Shown here in pieces: positions 45,126 to 54,709 of a stretch of DNA of 64,000 nucleotides. Location of the stretch: positions 903,891 through 967,890 of the forward strand of contig NZ_CP030772.1 in NCBI RefSeq assembly GCF_006088715.1, read 5' to 3'. Numbering within the stretch: position 1 is the stretch's first letter; every line of letters begins with the position of its first letter. This DNA comes from Streptomyces sp. YIM 121038. GTDB taxonomy: Bacteria; Actinomycetota; Actinomycetes; Streptomycetales; Streptomycetaceae. The translations under genes and the position numbers were made by a program. Below the pieces are notes generated by a model, which was not told the origin of the DNA, searched no databases, and worked only from the letters and a program-made list of their open reading frames with translations.

Positions 45126-45459
45126 CCTGCTGTTTGCCTTCCGGCCAGCCTCCAGCTGCCACCTCGGTCTGCTGTGCCTTGGCGGGGCCCTGATGGGTGG
45201 GCATCCCGTCCGCCGGGTGTGTGCGGTCCCTCCGTCATGTGAGCAGGGGAGACCGGCGCCTTGAGCGGCTGAGGAACACACCTGCGGTCGCTGGAGGGTG
45301 CTCCTCGGCTCGCGGTCTTCGGGGCCCGAGAATGCGCGGCGGGATGGCTTTTTTCGTACTTGCGTCTCTCTGCGTTGTCTTGAAGAGCGTGGTTCTGGGA
45401 GGTTCGTCACGTGACTAGAGCACCTGCCTTGTAGGGGCTGGGTCTCTTGTGCGGGTGAC
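45126..45459. other. Gap before the sensor kinase operon
   Basis: About 330 bp with no supported gene. It should contain the promoter for the two-kinase operon; no consensus boxes stand out. The end of the transposon may also lie here but no terminal repeat was found. Confidence 0.4.
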
Positions 45460-47634
45460 GTGGCGGGGTGGGCCGTGAACGAATCGGCAGGACTGGTACA
45501 GGAGCCGGCCCCGGGCACGGGGGGTGCGCGGGGCCGGCTGGTCAGGCTGCGGGCCGCGTGGGTGTTATGGATTCTTACGGCGGGCATGGGGATCCTCACC
45601 CTGGTGTGCGTCGTGCCGACCCGAGGGGACCCCCGGCCCGACTGGGACCCGTGGTTACTCGCCGTGGCGGAGCCCGTGCCGCTCGTCGCCTACGCCTACC
45701 CGGGCTTCGTGGTGGCCCGGCGTCGCCCTGGGAACCGGATCGGGTGGTTGCTGCTGGTGTCCGGGTTCGGGGGCGCGCTCGACGCGCTGGGGCACGCCTA
45801 CGCTGTGTATGCAATTGGGCGGGACCTTCCCGCAGGCATCCTGGCGGCGTGGGTGTCCAACTGGGCCTTTGCTCTGCACTTCTTTCCGCTCTATTTCCTG
45901 CTGCTGTGCTTCCCTGATGGCGCGCTGCCGTCCGGCCGATGGCGGATCGTCACCTGGTACACGGGTGTGTGCGGAGTATGGGTCCCACTGTCCGTTGCCC
46001 TTTTGCTGGGAACGATTGACCGTGACTACTTCCCGAACGTACGCAACCCGCTCGGCCTCTTGCCGCTGGAGGCGTTCTACGTCCCATACGAAGCCTTGCT
46101 GTCGTCGGTGCAGGTGGCCGGCCCCTTCGTGCTCTGCGCCCTCTCACTCCTGGCCCGCTACCGCCGCACGAATGCAAAGTCCCGGCAGCAGTTCAAATGG
46201 GTGGCGTTCGCGGCGCTGGCGAGCCTGGTCATGCTGGCGGGGGCGGTGCTGCTCCAGGACCCCTGGATCAGCGTCGCTATCGATCTGATCCTCGTGACGT
46301 TCAGCGTGTCCATCGCGATCGCGATCGTCCGCCACAACCTCTTCGATATCGACCGCCTGTTGAGCCGGTCGTTGCTGTACCTGGGGATGACCGCGGGTGT
46401 GGCCGGACTCTACATCGGCGCCGTGAGCCTGTTCGCACTGATGTCGCAGCGTTTCATCACCGCGAAGGCTCCCCTGCTGGCGACCGGTGTCGTGGCGGTC
46501 GTCCTCCAGCCCTTGCGTGCGCTGCTGCAGCGCGTGGTCAATCGTCTGGTCTACGGGCTGAGGGAGGATCCGTACGCGGTACTGGCCGGCCTCGACCGCC
46601 GCCTGGAGACGGTGCTCGCCCCCCGCCAGCTGCTGCCCGAGGCCGTCGCGACCATCGCCAAGGCCCTGCGCCTGCCCTACGTAGCCGTCGAAGTGAAGCG
46701 TGCGGCGGCATACGGCGCCGCAGGAGGCCGCCTCGCGGTACACGGAGCCGAGCGCCCCGTGGCGCTGCGGCTCGCGCTGGTCCATCAAGGCGAGGAGATC
46801 GGCACGCTAGCGGTCGCGGCGAGAGCGGCCGAGGACGGCTTCTCGGGCGCGGACCTGCGTCTGCTCGCGGACGTGGCCCGCCACCTCGCGCAGGCGGCAG
46901 CGGGGGTACGGCTGTCGCTGGCCCTGCTGCAGGAGCAGGAGCGGGCGGTGACTGCACGGGCCGAGGAGCGCAGGCACCTGGCCCGGGACCTCCACGACAG
47001 TGTCGGACCGGTGCTCAGCCATGCCGCCTCGGCCGTAGAGACGGCCTGCGCGGCAGTGCACACCGACCCCAGCAGGGCCGCTGACCTCGTGACCGGGGCA
47101 CTGGTCCATATCCGGCAGGGCTCCGACGACCTGCGCTGGATCGCGCTGGGGCTGCGCTCACCCGTCGATCAGCTGGGGCTGCGTGAGGCCGTTCTGGCTT
47201 ACCTCGACCGCGTCCCCGTGACCGTGCACACCGACATGCCCGACCTGCTCCCCCCGATGCCTGCGGCGGTCGAGGAGGCGGTGTACCGAATCCTGACCGA
47301 GGCGGTAACCGATGTGCTCCGGCACGCTCGCGCCGCATGCTGCTGGGTGAGCCTGGAACTGAGCGACGGGCACCTCACATTGACCGTTGCCGACGACGGC
47401 CAGGGACCGCCCGGAGCCGCTCGGCCGAGCGAAGGGCTGGCCTCGATACGGGAATGTGCCATCGCGATCGGGGGCATGTGCGAGTTCCGTGCCCGCTCCG
47501 GCGGCGGCCGCGCGTACATCGCACGTCTTCCCCGCAGCCTGCCCGGCGCACAGCTCCCGGCAACCCGGGAGGCGAGTCCCTTGCAGCCGGGACCACGCCA
47601 CCGCGACAGTGACCGTGCTGGAGGTGAGCCATGA
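45460..47634 (+). CDS. Membrane sensor histidine kinase (NarL/DesK class), first of two
   Basis: A 724-aa kinase. Seven or eight membrane helices fill about residues 30-310 (WVLWILTAGMGILTLVCVV, WLLLVSGFGGALDALG, ALHFFPLYFLLLCFPDG, ending in a conserved RHNLFDIDRLLSRSLLYLGM), then a GAF-like linker (PRQLLPEAVATIAKALRLPY) and a HisKA_3 dimerisation helix, EERRHLARDLHDSVGPVLSH, holding the phospho-accepting His. The ATP-binding part has VADDGQGPPG, but the N box reads EAVTDVLRHARA, with Asp where the essential Asn normally is. It overlaps the second kinase by ATGA. It may therefore act as a regulator or dimer partner rather than an autokinase. The GTG at 45460 or 45475 is the start. Confidence 0.85.
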   Translation: MAGWAVNESAGLVQEPAPGTGGARGRLVRLRAAWVLWILTAGMGILTLVCVVPTRGDPRPDWDPWLLAVAEPVPLVAYAYPGFVVARRRPGNRIGWLLLVSGFGGALDALGHAYAVYAIGRDLPAGILAAWVSNWAFALHFFPLYFLLLCFPDGALPSGRWRIVTWYTGVCGVWVPLSVALLLGTIDRDYFPNVRNPLGLLPLEAFYVPYEALLSSVQVAGPFVLCALSLLARYRRTNAKSRQQFKWVAFAALASLVMLAGAVLLQDPWISVAIDLILVTFSVSIAIAIVRHNLFDIDRLLSRSLLYLGMTAGVAGLYIGAVSLFALMSQRFITAKAPLLATGVVAVVLQPLRALLQRVVNRLVYGLREDPYAVLAGLDRRLETVLAPRQLLPEAVATIAKALRLPYVAVEVKRAAAYGAAGGRLAVHGAERPVALRLALVHQGEEIGTLAVAARAAEDGFSGADLRLLADVARHLAQAAAGVRLSLALLQEQERAVTARAEERRHLARDLHDSVGPVLSHAASAVETACAAVHTDPSRAADLVTGALVHIRQGSDDLRWIALGLRSPVDQLGLREAVLAYLDRVPVTVHTDMPDLLPPMPAAVEEAVYRILTEAVTDVLRHARAACCWVSLELSDGHLTLTVADDGQGPPGAARPSEGLASIRECAIAIGGMCEFRARSGGGRAYIARLPRSLPGAQLPATREASPLQPGPRHRDSDRAGGEP

Positions 47635-49754
47635 ACGAGCTCACGGGAGCTCACACGGCGCACACGGCGACTCCCCGCATACTGGGCTGGCTGTCACGTT
47701 TGGCGACGAAGCGAACAGCCTGGGGCCTGTGTATCGCTGCGATGGCCACCGCAACTGCGAATGGCGTCTTCGCAGTCCTGTCGCGTGCAACGCCACGCCC
47801 GGAATATCACCCGTGGTGGCTGATCGCCGCGGAATCCCCGACCGGTCTGATTTTCGCAACGCTTGGGCTGCTGGCGGCGACCCGCCGACCATGCAATCCC
47901 GCGGGGTGGCTGCTGCTGGCCGCCGGATTCGGTGCGTCCCTCGACCTCCTGAGCCATTCCTATGGGCTCTATGCGGTGCCGCGGGAGCTGTCGGGCGGCG
48001 TGCTGGCTGCCTGGATCAGCAGCTGGGGCTTCGTGCTCTTCATCTTCCCGCTGATGTTCCTCTTCCTGCTCTTCCCCAACGGCCATCTGTCGTCTGTGCG
48101 CTGGCGGTTCGCCGCCCGGTACGTGAGTGTCTGCGGGCTCATCAGCGTGTCCATCGGGGCTTTCGCTCCGGGGCCGCTGGGGTTCGGGTACTTTCCCTCG
48201 GTCTCCAACCCGGTGGGCATCGCAGCACTGCTGTTCAGCGTGACCCACGTGGGCCTCGTGTCGGTATTTGCGATCCTTGTCCCCTTTCTGGTGTCGGTTT
48301 CCTCGTTGCTGTTTCGGTATCGGAACTCCACCGGGCTTCTGCGCCGGCAGCTGAACTGGGTGGCCTGGGCCACCATGATGACCATCCTCCTGGTGGCGAT
48401 ACAGATCCTGGTGGGAGACAACCCTGCCGGAACGATTGCTGTTGATCTGGCGCCGGTACTCCTCGGCACGGCCATCACTATCGCGATCTTGCGCCACAAC
48501 CTGTTCGACATCGACCGGATGCTCAGCAGCACGCTCATCTACGCCGGACTGACCGCCGGTGTCGTCGGCCTCTACATCGGCATCGTCAGCGCATTCGGGC
48601 TGCTGCTGCAACGTTCGGCCTCCGGGGTGGCTCCGTTGCTCGCGACGGGCGTGGTGGCCGTGGTGCTGCAGCCCCTGCGCACGCTGCTCCAGCGCTCGGT
48701 GAGCCGGCTCGTCTATGGCCTGAGGGATGACCCTTATACGGCACTGGCCCTGCTCGGCCGCCGTATGGAAGCAACGAGCGATCCGAAGAAGATCCTGCCC
48801 GAAGCTGCTGCGACCGTGGCCGAAGCTCTGCGTCTGCCCTACGTGGCCATCGAACTGGACAGCACTTCGGCGACGGGCATCGACCGGATGCGCGTAGCCA
48901 CCCACGGCACCGAGGTCCGGGAACCGCTGAAACTACCCCTGGTACATCAGAGCGAAGAGATCGGCCTCCTGATGGTCGGGCTCCGCCCCTTGGACGAGCG
49001 CTTCTCGGCGGCGGATCTTCGCCTGCTGCGGGACGTGGCCCGGCACGTCGCGCAGGCCGCATCAGCCGTGCGGCTGTCGCTGGCCCTGCTGAGCGCGCAA
49101 GAGCACGCGGTCGCCGCGGCGGCCGAAGAACGCCGCCGACTGGCCAGAGACCTCCACGACAGGGTTGGCCCCGTGCTCACCGGAGCCACCTGGACCCTCC
49201 AAGCGGCCCTCACCAAGCTGCACACCGACCTCGACGCCACGCACGGACTGCTGACCACCGCCCTGGTCCATATGCGCCAAGGAACCGAAGACCTGCGCCG
49301 GATCTCCACGGGCTTGCGCTCACCGGTCGATCAGCTGGGGCTGCGTGAAGCCGTTCTGATCTATCTCGAGCGCGTGCCGCTGACCGTGCACCCCGCACTG
49401 CCCGACGAGATCCCGCGGCTGCCCGCGGCAACCGAGGAAGCGGCCTACTGGATCGTGGCCGAGGCGGTCGCCAACGTCCTCCGGCACGCCCACGCCGATA
49501 ACTGCTGGGTGACCGTCGAACTGGGCGGTGCTCTCGTGCTGACCGTCGCGGACGACGGCAGGGGACTTCCCGACCGCTTCCGGCCCGGGGTGGGGATGGG
49601 GTCCATGCGCGAACGTGCCGCCGAGATCGGCGGAACCTGCCAGATCCATCCGCGTGCCGGCCAAGGCACCGAAGTCGTCACGCGCCTGCCGCCTTCCCTG
49701 CCCGGCGCAGAAACACAACACAGCAAACAGACAGTGAAGGGCGGGATCACATGA
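47631..49754 (+). CDS. Membrane sensor histidine kinase, second of two
   Basis: A 707-aa paralogue of the preceding kinase with the same plan: N-terminal membrane helices (GLCIAAMATATANGVFAVLS through the RHNLFDIDRMLSSTLIYAG segment), a GAF-like linker (PKKILPEAAATVAEALRLPY), the H box EERRRLARDLHDRVGPVLTG, and a canonical ATP domain with N box AEAVANVLRHAHA, VADDGRGLPDRF and GMGSMRERAAEIGG. Here the Asn is intact, so this is the probable working kinase. It shares an ATGA overlap with the response regulator gene at 49751. The signal is unknown. Confidence 0.88.
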   Translation: MNELTGAHTAHTATPRILGWLSRLATKRTAWGLCIAAMATATANGVFAVLSRATPRPEYHPWWLIAAESPTGLIFATLGLLAATRRPCNPAGWLLLAAGFGASLDLLSHSYGLYAVPRELSGGVLAAWISSWGFVLFIFPLMFLFLLFPNGHLSSVRWRFAARYVSVCGLISVSIGAFAPGPLGFGYFPSVSNPVGIAALLFSVTHVGLVSVFAILVPFLVSVSSLLFRYRNSTGLLRRQLNWVAWATMMTILLVAIQILVGDNPAGTIAVDLAPVLLGTAITIAILRHNLFDIDRMLSSTLIYAGLTAGVVGLYIGIVSAFGLLLQRSASGVAPLLATGVVAVVLQPLRTLLQRSVSRLVYGLRDDPYTALALLGRRMEATSDPKKILPEAAATVAEALRLPYVAIELDSTSATGIDRMRVATHGTEVREPLKLPLVHQSEEIGLLMVGLRPLDERFSAADLRLLRDVARHVAQAASAVRLSLALLSAQEHAVAAAAEERRRLARDLHDRVGPVLTGATWTLQAALTKLHTDLDATHGLLTTALVHMRQGTEDLRRISTGLRSPVDQLGLREAVLIYLERVPLTVHPALPDEIPRLPAATEEAAYWIVAEAVANVLRHAHADNCWVTVELGGALVLTVADDGRGLPDRFRPGVGMGSMRERAAEIGGTCQIHPRAGQGTEVVTRLPPSLPGAETQHSKQTVKGGIT

Positions 49755-50413
49755 CGGACCAGGACATTCGTGTCGTCATCGCCGACGACCACGCCTTCAC
49801 CCGGTACGGACTGCGCGTACTGCTGGAATCCGATCCCGGCATCACCGTCGTCGCCGAAGCCAGCGACGGCCACGAAGCCGTGGAGCAGACCATCAAGCTC
49901 CGTCCCGACGTCGTCGTCATGGACGTACGAATGCCCAACGGCAGCGGACTGTGGGCGACCCAGGAAATCCAAAAAGCCCGCCCCGGAACCAAGGTTCTCG
50001 TCCACTCCGAGTACGAGGCAGACCCCAACGTCATGGCCGCGATGCGAGCCGGCGCCTCGGGCTTCCTCATGAAGGCCGGAGACGTCACACAGATCATCCG
50101 CGCGGTGCGCGACGTCGCCGCCGGCGCGTGGATCTTCAACCTCTCCGACACGGCCCGCATGCGCCCCTGGTTCGATGACCTGCGCACAGCCCGACGCGAA
50201 GCCGCCTTCCCCCAACTGACCTCCAGGGAAAGGGAGATCCTCAACATCATCGCTACCCCGAAGCAGACCACCGCCAGCGCCGCGGCCCGCCTAGGCATCA
50301 GCACCAAGCGGGTCGAGAACGCTGTGACCGACATCAAAGCCAAACTCGGCGCCACCGACCGCGCGCAGCTCATCACCATGGCGCGCACCGCAGGTCTCGG
50401 AGCAGTGCCATGA
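49751..50413 (+). CDS. NarL/FixJ-family response regulator
   Basis: A 220-aa regulator. The receiver domain has the acidic pair in VIADDHAFTRYG, phospho-acceptor Asp58 in VVVMDVRMPNGSG and Lys in GFLMKAGD. The C-terminal LuxR-type HTH is LTSREREILNIIATPKQTTA then SAAARLGISTKRVENAV (about 157-195). The ATG overlaps the second kinase's stop (ATGA), so both kinases and the regulator form one operon and presumably one pathway. Targets are not visible. The NIIATPKQTTASAA stretch departs from the usual LIAxGxSNxEIA, so its DNA recognition may be unusual. Confidence 0.9.
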   Translation: MTDQDIRVVIADDHAFTRYGLRVLLESDPGITVVAEASDGHEAVEQTIKLRPDVVVMDVRMPNGSGLWATQEIQKARPGTKVLVHSEYEADPNVMAAMRAGASGFLMKAGDVTQIIRAVRDVAAGAWIFNLSDTARMRPWFDDLRTARREAAFPQLTSREREILNIIATPKQTTASAAARLGISTKRVENAVTDIKAKLGATDRAQLITMARTAGLGAVP

Positions 50414-50520
50414 CCCGCTCCTCCCGTGCCCCCGGTCGGACACTCCCGTGACTGTGGGAATGCTGCAGACACACGCTGGTCCCAACAAGACATCGGGGAC
50501 GGGACCAACGGGAGAGACAG

Positions 50521-50679
50521 ATGCACGGCAAGAAATCAGCACACCACAAGACATGGTCCGAGGGGCGGCGCAGGAACCGAAACTGGGCCAGGACCGTACG
50601 GTTGTGGACACCCGTCGTGGCGACTGCCGTCACGACTGCCATCGCCGTCTACCAGGCATGGCACGGACAAAGCATCTGA
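50521..50679 (+). CDS. 52-aa small membrane protein
   Basis: A short frame from ATG 50521, with GGGAGAG 6-12 nt upstream, to TGA 50677-50679. The N-terminal half is strongly basic (MHGKKSAHHKTWSEGRRRNR) and the C-terminal half is one hydrophobic helix (TPVVATAVTTAIAVYQAW). It is predicted to be a single-pass membrane peptide with the basic part inside. It lies 107 nt after the response regulator and may belong to that operon or be controlled by it. No family is known to me. Confidence 0.5.
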   Translation: MHGKKSAHHKTWSEGRRRNRNWARTVRLWTPVVATAVTTAIAVYQAWHGQSI

Positions 50680-50968
50680 TCAAGTACGGGATGACAGGCT
50701 CCCCTTCAGCTATATGCCCGTTGTCCATCTGCTGCCCAGTGGAGTCCGAGGTCGGCGAGTTGCTGGAGCTGCTCACCGGTGAGTCGGGCCTGTCGTTGGC
50801 GTGTGGTGTGGAGGCGCTGGCGTCAGGTTCTTCGGCCACACCCCACACAACGTGGCTCACGCCCTGTGGACACCGTCACTGCCTGCCGTCTTCCCGCTGC
50901 TGTGCCTGCTCCCGCGTGCCGTGGTCTGCGGTCTGTGTCCAGGGCAGGCCAAGGCCGTGGAAGAGGGC

Positions 50969-52200
50969 TTACTGTTGTGGGGGGTAGGTGTGGAAGCGGG
51001 AGCGCACCGCGTTCAGCCGCCGCCGCAGCTGCACCTCGATGCCGTTGATGCGGGGCCGGTAGGTGTCGTGGACGCAAGTCCTGCCGTCCTCGCCGACCAG
51101 CGGCCCGACGTCCTCCAGATACTGACGGGCAGCGGTGACGATCTCCATCAGCCGCTCGGTACGCGAGCGCGGCACACGCGCCGCGCCCGCGGTCTTGACC
51201 CGCCGGTCGCCTGTGGCCGGTCCGATCCGCAGCTCCAGGAGCGCCGCGCGCTGCTCCTCTGCCAGCCGGGGCCACCTGCGGTGCTGGTCGCACAGCCACT
51301 TGCCGAGATCATCGCCGCGGAAGATCCGCTGTCCGGTGAGGAGTTCGCCGCGGCGCCCGCCCTCTTTGTAGAAGGCTTCCAGCAGGACGAGTTTGCGCTC
51401 GAAGGCGGCGTTCCAGGGTGCTCCGTCCTGTACCCGCCACACGCCGAGCTCCTCCAGCGCGCGGACCACGTCGCGTTCCTGCTCCCGCGCACCGTAAGCG
51501 GGTCGGCGGCACTCGCTCAGCAGTCTCCCTATCCGCACGTCCTGCCCGTCGGCGCTGATGGTCTCCTCGATGCCGGGCAGGCGGTGCCCATATGGCTATG
51601 CGTGCAACCGAGCCGCCTCCAGCAGCAGTTGCCGGGCCGACGCCTGCGGCTTTCCCATGCACCCGTATTCGCCAAACAGGGCGGACAGGTCCGCGGGCAC
51701 CCGCCGCGGCCGCCCATGCCAGACCTCTAGCCCTTCCTCGGGGCCGAGCTCGGCGGTCAGGGTGCGCAGGGCGTCGCGGGTGCGGCGCCACTGCCGCCGC
51801 ACCCGCTCCAGCCGGACCACCACGACCCCTAGCCCCACAGCCCGCTCCTGCTTCTCCGTCGACTTTCGCCCCCGCCCCCCCTGCCTGTCCCTCGGCCCGC
51901 TCCCGGTCCTGCATTTCCACCTGCTCCTGACCCTGTCCTGCGGCCCGGTCCAGGTCGGACTCGGGCTTCTGTTCCTGCGCCAGCTCCTGCCTTCCCGCGA
52001 GCTCGGGCACCTGATCCTGCTCGTGTTCCTCCGCCACCTTCTGCTGCTCCTTGTCCTTCTTCTTGAACAGAGGGACGCGGGTGTAGCCGAGGGGGAGGGT
52101 TTCGTGCCAGTCCACAGGTACGCGTAGGCGCCTGTTGCCGCGGAGGCTGGCTTCGCGGAGCCGCATCAAGGCCTTCACGCATCTTCGACCTGTGTGTGGT
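50969..52200 (-). pseudogene. Helicase C-terminal remnant, second relic
   Basis: The reverse strand carries, in three frames, a close copy of the C-terminal half of the 60346-63168 helicase. From right to left: LRVPVDWHETLPLGYTRVPL (about 52110), RVRRQWRRTRDALRTLTAEL (51810) and GPEEGLEVWHGRPRRVPADL, then a long frame (51538-50969) with RIGRLLSECRRP, LLTGQRIFRGDDLGKWLCDQ and VNGIEVQLRRRLNAVRSRF-like text. The DEAD-box domains are absent. It ends in TAA where the intact copy continues. Two frame changes (near 51570 and 51840) confirm decay. Confidence 0.75.
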
Positions 52201-52334
52201 GCGTACTTCGTCCCGCGGACTGCCGTGGAGCGCCTCCCTGTGTTCCACGGCTGCGTCATTGCGCTGGTTTATGCGCAGAGCACGGCTGGAAGTCTGTGTC
52301 ACGGAGCCCTAGGCGCTCTATTCCGGGGGGACTG

Positions 52335-54647
52335 GTGGACGCGAGCCTGGTGTGGACGGCGGCGGGCACGTTGGGGACGTGTGCCGGGTTAGGTATGACG
52401 TGGATCCAGTTACGGGTCCAGCCGGTGGACAACCGTCAGGACCCGGTGCCGCGGACGCCGTCGGTGCTGGGGGCGTCGGTGGTGCCGCCCACTGGGCGGT
52501 TGCCGGTCGAGACGCGCGGCCGCGACCTGGTGCTGGGACAGTTGCAGGAGTGGTTGCGCAGGCCCCCGGCGGCAACCATTGTGCTTGTCGGGCTTGGTGG
52601 TGTCGGCAAGTCGACGGTGGCGGTGGCGCTGGCCGAGCGTGCTCTCCGCGGAAGGAGGGTGCGCCGTCGGGGCAGGCGGGTGTGGTGGATTTCGGCCGCG
52701 GATGAGTTGAGTCTCACGGCCGGGCTGGTCACGGTCGCCCGGCAGCTGGATGCCACCCCCGCCGACCTGCATGCTGTGGCATCAGGGGCGCCGGACGCCC
52801 CTGACCGGTTCTGGTCGCTGCTGGAGCAGACAGCGCCCGGATGGCTGTTGATCTTCGATAACGCTGACGATCCTGCGGTGCTTGCCGGGGGTATGTCGAG
52901 ATGGCGGGGCGGATGGAGGCGTTCCGTCGCGGGAGGCGGATCAGCGGTGAGTGACGGAACCGGCTGGATACGTCCGTCCCCGTGCGGACTGACCGTGGTG
53001 ACAAGCCGGGACTGCGACCCGCGAACGTGGGGGCGGCACGCCAAGGTGCGTCCCATAGGTCCGGTGGATGAGGACGCCAGCGTCCGGGTGTTGCTCGACC
53101 TGGCCCCCCAGGCGGGAGACGAGGCCGGAGCGCGGCTGCTGGCCCAGCGGCTGGGCGGCCTGCCACTGGCGCTGTATCTCGCCGGAACATATCTGGACTC
53201 CGCCGTTGCGCGGTGGCGAACCTTCACCGCCTACCACCACGCACTCGACAGCGCTGGGAGGGCGCCGCTACTGGACGACCCTCAGGCGGAGTCTCGCGCC
53301 ATGGTGACGCGGACGTGGGAAATCTCCCTGGACGATCTGGCGCGATGCGGAGTGCCGCACGCGCGTCCCCTGCTCCGCCTGCTCTCCTGCTGGGCCGCCG
53401 CAACCTCGATACCGCTGGACCTGCTCGACGTACGCTACCTCGCGTGCCTGCTTCGGCCGCCAGCCGCTGGCCATGCCGGTGAGGGGGACGAGAGCGACGC
53501 AGACCAACTAGAGACGGCGCTGCGCGGCCTGAGCAGGCTGGGCCTGATCGAAGCGCGGATATCCGGTCCGCAGACTGCGATCGTCATCCACCCGGTGGTG
53601 GCTGACAGCAACCGTATTCACCTGGCGTCGGGCGTCGCGCGCCCGGGCGAGCCGGACGCGGATCGCGTTCGGCGAGTCGCCGTCGATCTCATCACCTCGG
53701 CCCTGTCCGGTCTGAGTCCGTACGCGCCCGCCGACTGGCGACGCTTCCAGTTGATCGGTGCGCATCTGCATGCCCTGTTCGGCACTGTTGCCCTGCACTT
53801 GGTGCATGAGCCCCTCGCAGCGCTGATCTCAGCCGCCTGCACCACAGCTTGCGCCCTCGACCAGAGTGGAGCCATCAGTGTCGGCGAAAGCTTGTGCCGT
53901 GCTGCGTTGGACCACGCGTCCAGCCTCGGTGAGGATCACCCTCTGATCCTCCAACTCCAGCACCAGCTTGCGTGGGAGACGGCCACCATGGGCGGCCACG
54001 ACCAAGCGGAGGGCATGTACCGACTGGTGTACCTGGCACGTCGGCGGATACTCGGCGAGGATCATCCCGACACGCTGGTCACCCGCCACGAGCTGGCCTG
54101 GGTCGCCGCCGCCCAAAAACGCTGGGCAGAGGCGGAGAGCGGCTACCGGAGTGTCCTGCCCGCTCTCCAAAGGACACTCGGTGAGGAGCACATCGCCACT
54201 CTGTACACCGGTCACGAACTCGGCTGGGCGCTGGCGAACCAGGGGCGGCTGGAGGAGGCCGAGGCCGAGCTGCAGCCCGTCCTGCGGACCCGGCGACAGG
54301 TACTCGGCGAGGAACATCCGCACACACTGACGACAATCCACGAGTTGGCGTGGATTATGGCCAGGCGCGGTAGGTCTACCGAAGCGGAGGTGATGTACCG
54401 GCAACTGCTGGACGCGCGCCTGCGGATACTCAGCGACGAGCACCACCACACCCTGTCCGCCCACCACGAACTGGCCTGGGTCCTGACCCTGCAAAGTCGT
54501 TGGAACGAGGCGGCGGCGGAGTACGAGAAGGTCCTGAGGGCCCGGCGCCGGGTGCTCGGAGAGCCCCACCCCGACACACTGGCGACCCTTTCGGCACTCC
54601 AGCAGCTCGAGCACGGTCAAGTCGCCGACGCACGCCACGTCGCCTGA
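52335..54647 (+). CDS. NB-ARC NTPase with C-terminal tetratricopeptide repeats
   Basis: A 770-aa STAND-type protein. After a short hydrophobic N-terminal stretch comes Walker A VLVGLGGVGKSTVAVAL (about 86-102), Walker B GWLLIFDNADDP, a sensor region LTVVTSRDCDP, and the GLPLALYLAGTYL motif typical of NB-ARC proteins. From about residue 530 to the end are kinesin-light-chain-like TPR units built on LGEDHPDTLVTRHELAWVAA and LGEEHPHTLTTIHELAW. Such proteins are regulators or scaffolds that oligomerise when a ligand binds. GTG 52335 follows GGGGGG by 5 nt; the frame is open further upstream. The next gene is an acetyltransferase 62 nt on. Confidence 0.85.
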   Translation: MDASLVWTAAGTLGTCAGLGMTWIQLRVQPVDNRQDPVPRTPSVLGASVVPPTGRLPVETRGRDLVLGQLQEWLRRPPAATIVLVGLGGVGKSTVAVALAERALRGRRVRRRGRRVWWISAADELSLTAGLVTVARQLDATPADLHAVASGAPDAPDRFWSLLEQTAPGWLLIFDNADDPAVLAGGMSRWRGGWRRSVAGGGSAVSDGTGWIRPSPCGLTVVTSRDCDPRTWGRHAKVRPIGPVDEDASVRVLLDLAPQAGDEAGARLLAQRLGGLPLALYLAGTYLDSAVARWRTFTAYHHALDSAGRAPLLDDPQAESRAMVTRTWEISLDDLARCGVPHARPLLRLLSCWAAATSIPLDLLDVRYLACLLRPPAAGHAGEGDESDADQLETALRGLSRLGLIEARISGPQTAIVIHPVVADSNRIHLASGVARPGEPDADRVRRVAVDLITSALSGLSPYAPADWRRFQLIGAHLHALFGTVALHLVHEPLAALISAACTTACALDQSGAISVGESLCRAALDHASSLGEDHPLILQLQHQLAWETATMGGHDQAEGMYRLVYLARRRILGEDHPDTLVTRHELAWVAAAQKRWAEAESGYRSVLPALQRTLGEEHIATLYTGHELGWALANQGRLEEAEAELQPVLRTRRQVLGEEHPHTLTTIHELAWIMARRGRSTEAEVMYRQLLDARLRILSDEHHHTLSAHHELAWVLTLQSRWNEAAAEYEKVLRARRRVLGEPHPDTLATLSALQQLEHGQVADARHVA

Positions 54648-54709
54648 GAACACTTCACAACTCACCACTCAGATCACGCGGAGCACCGGACAGAAGGGAA
54701 CGCGGCATC

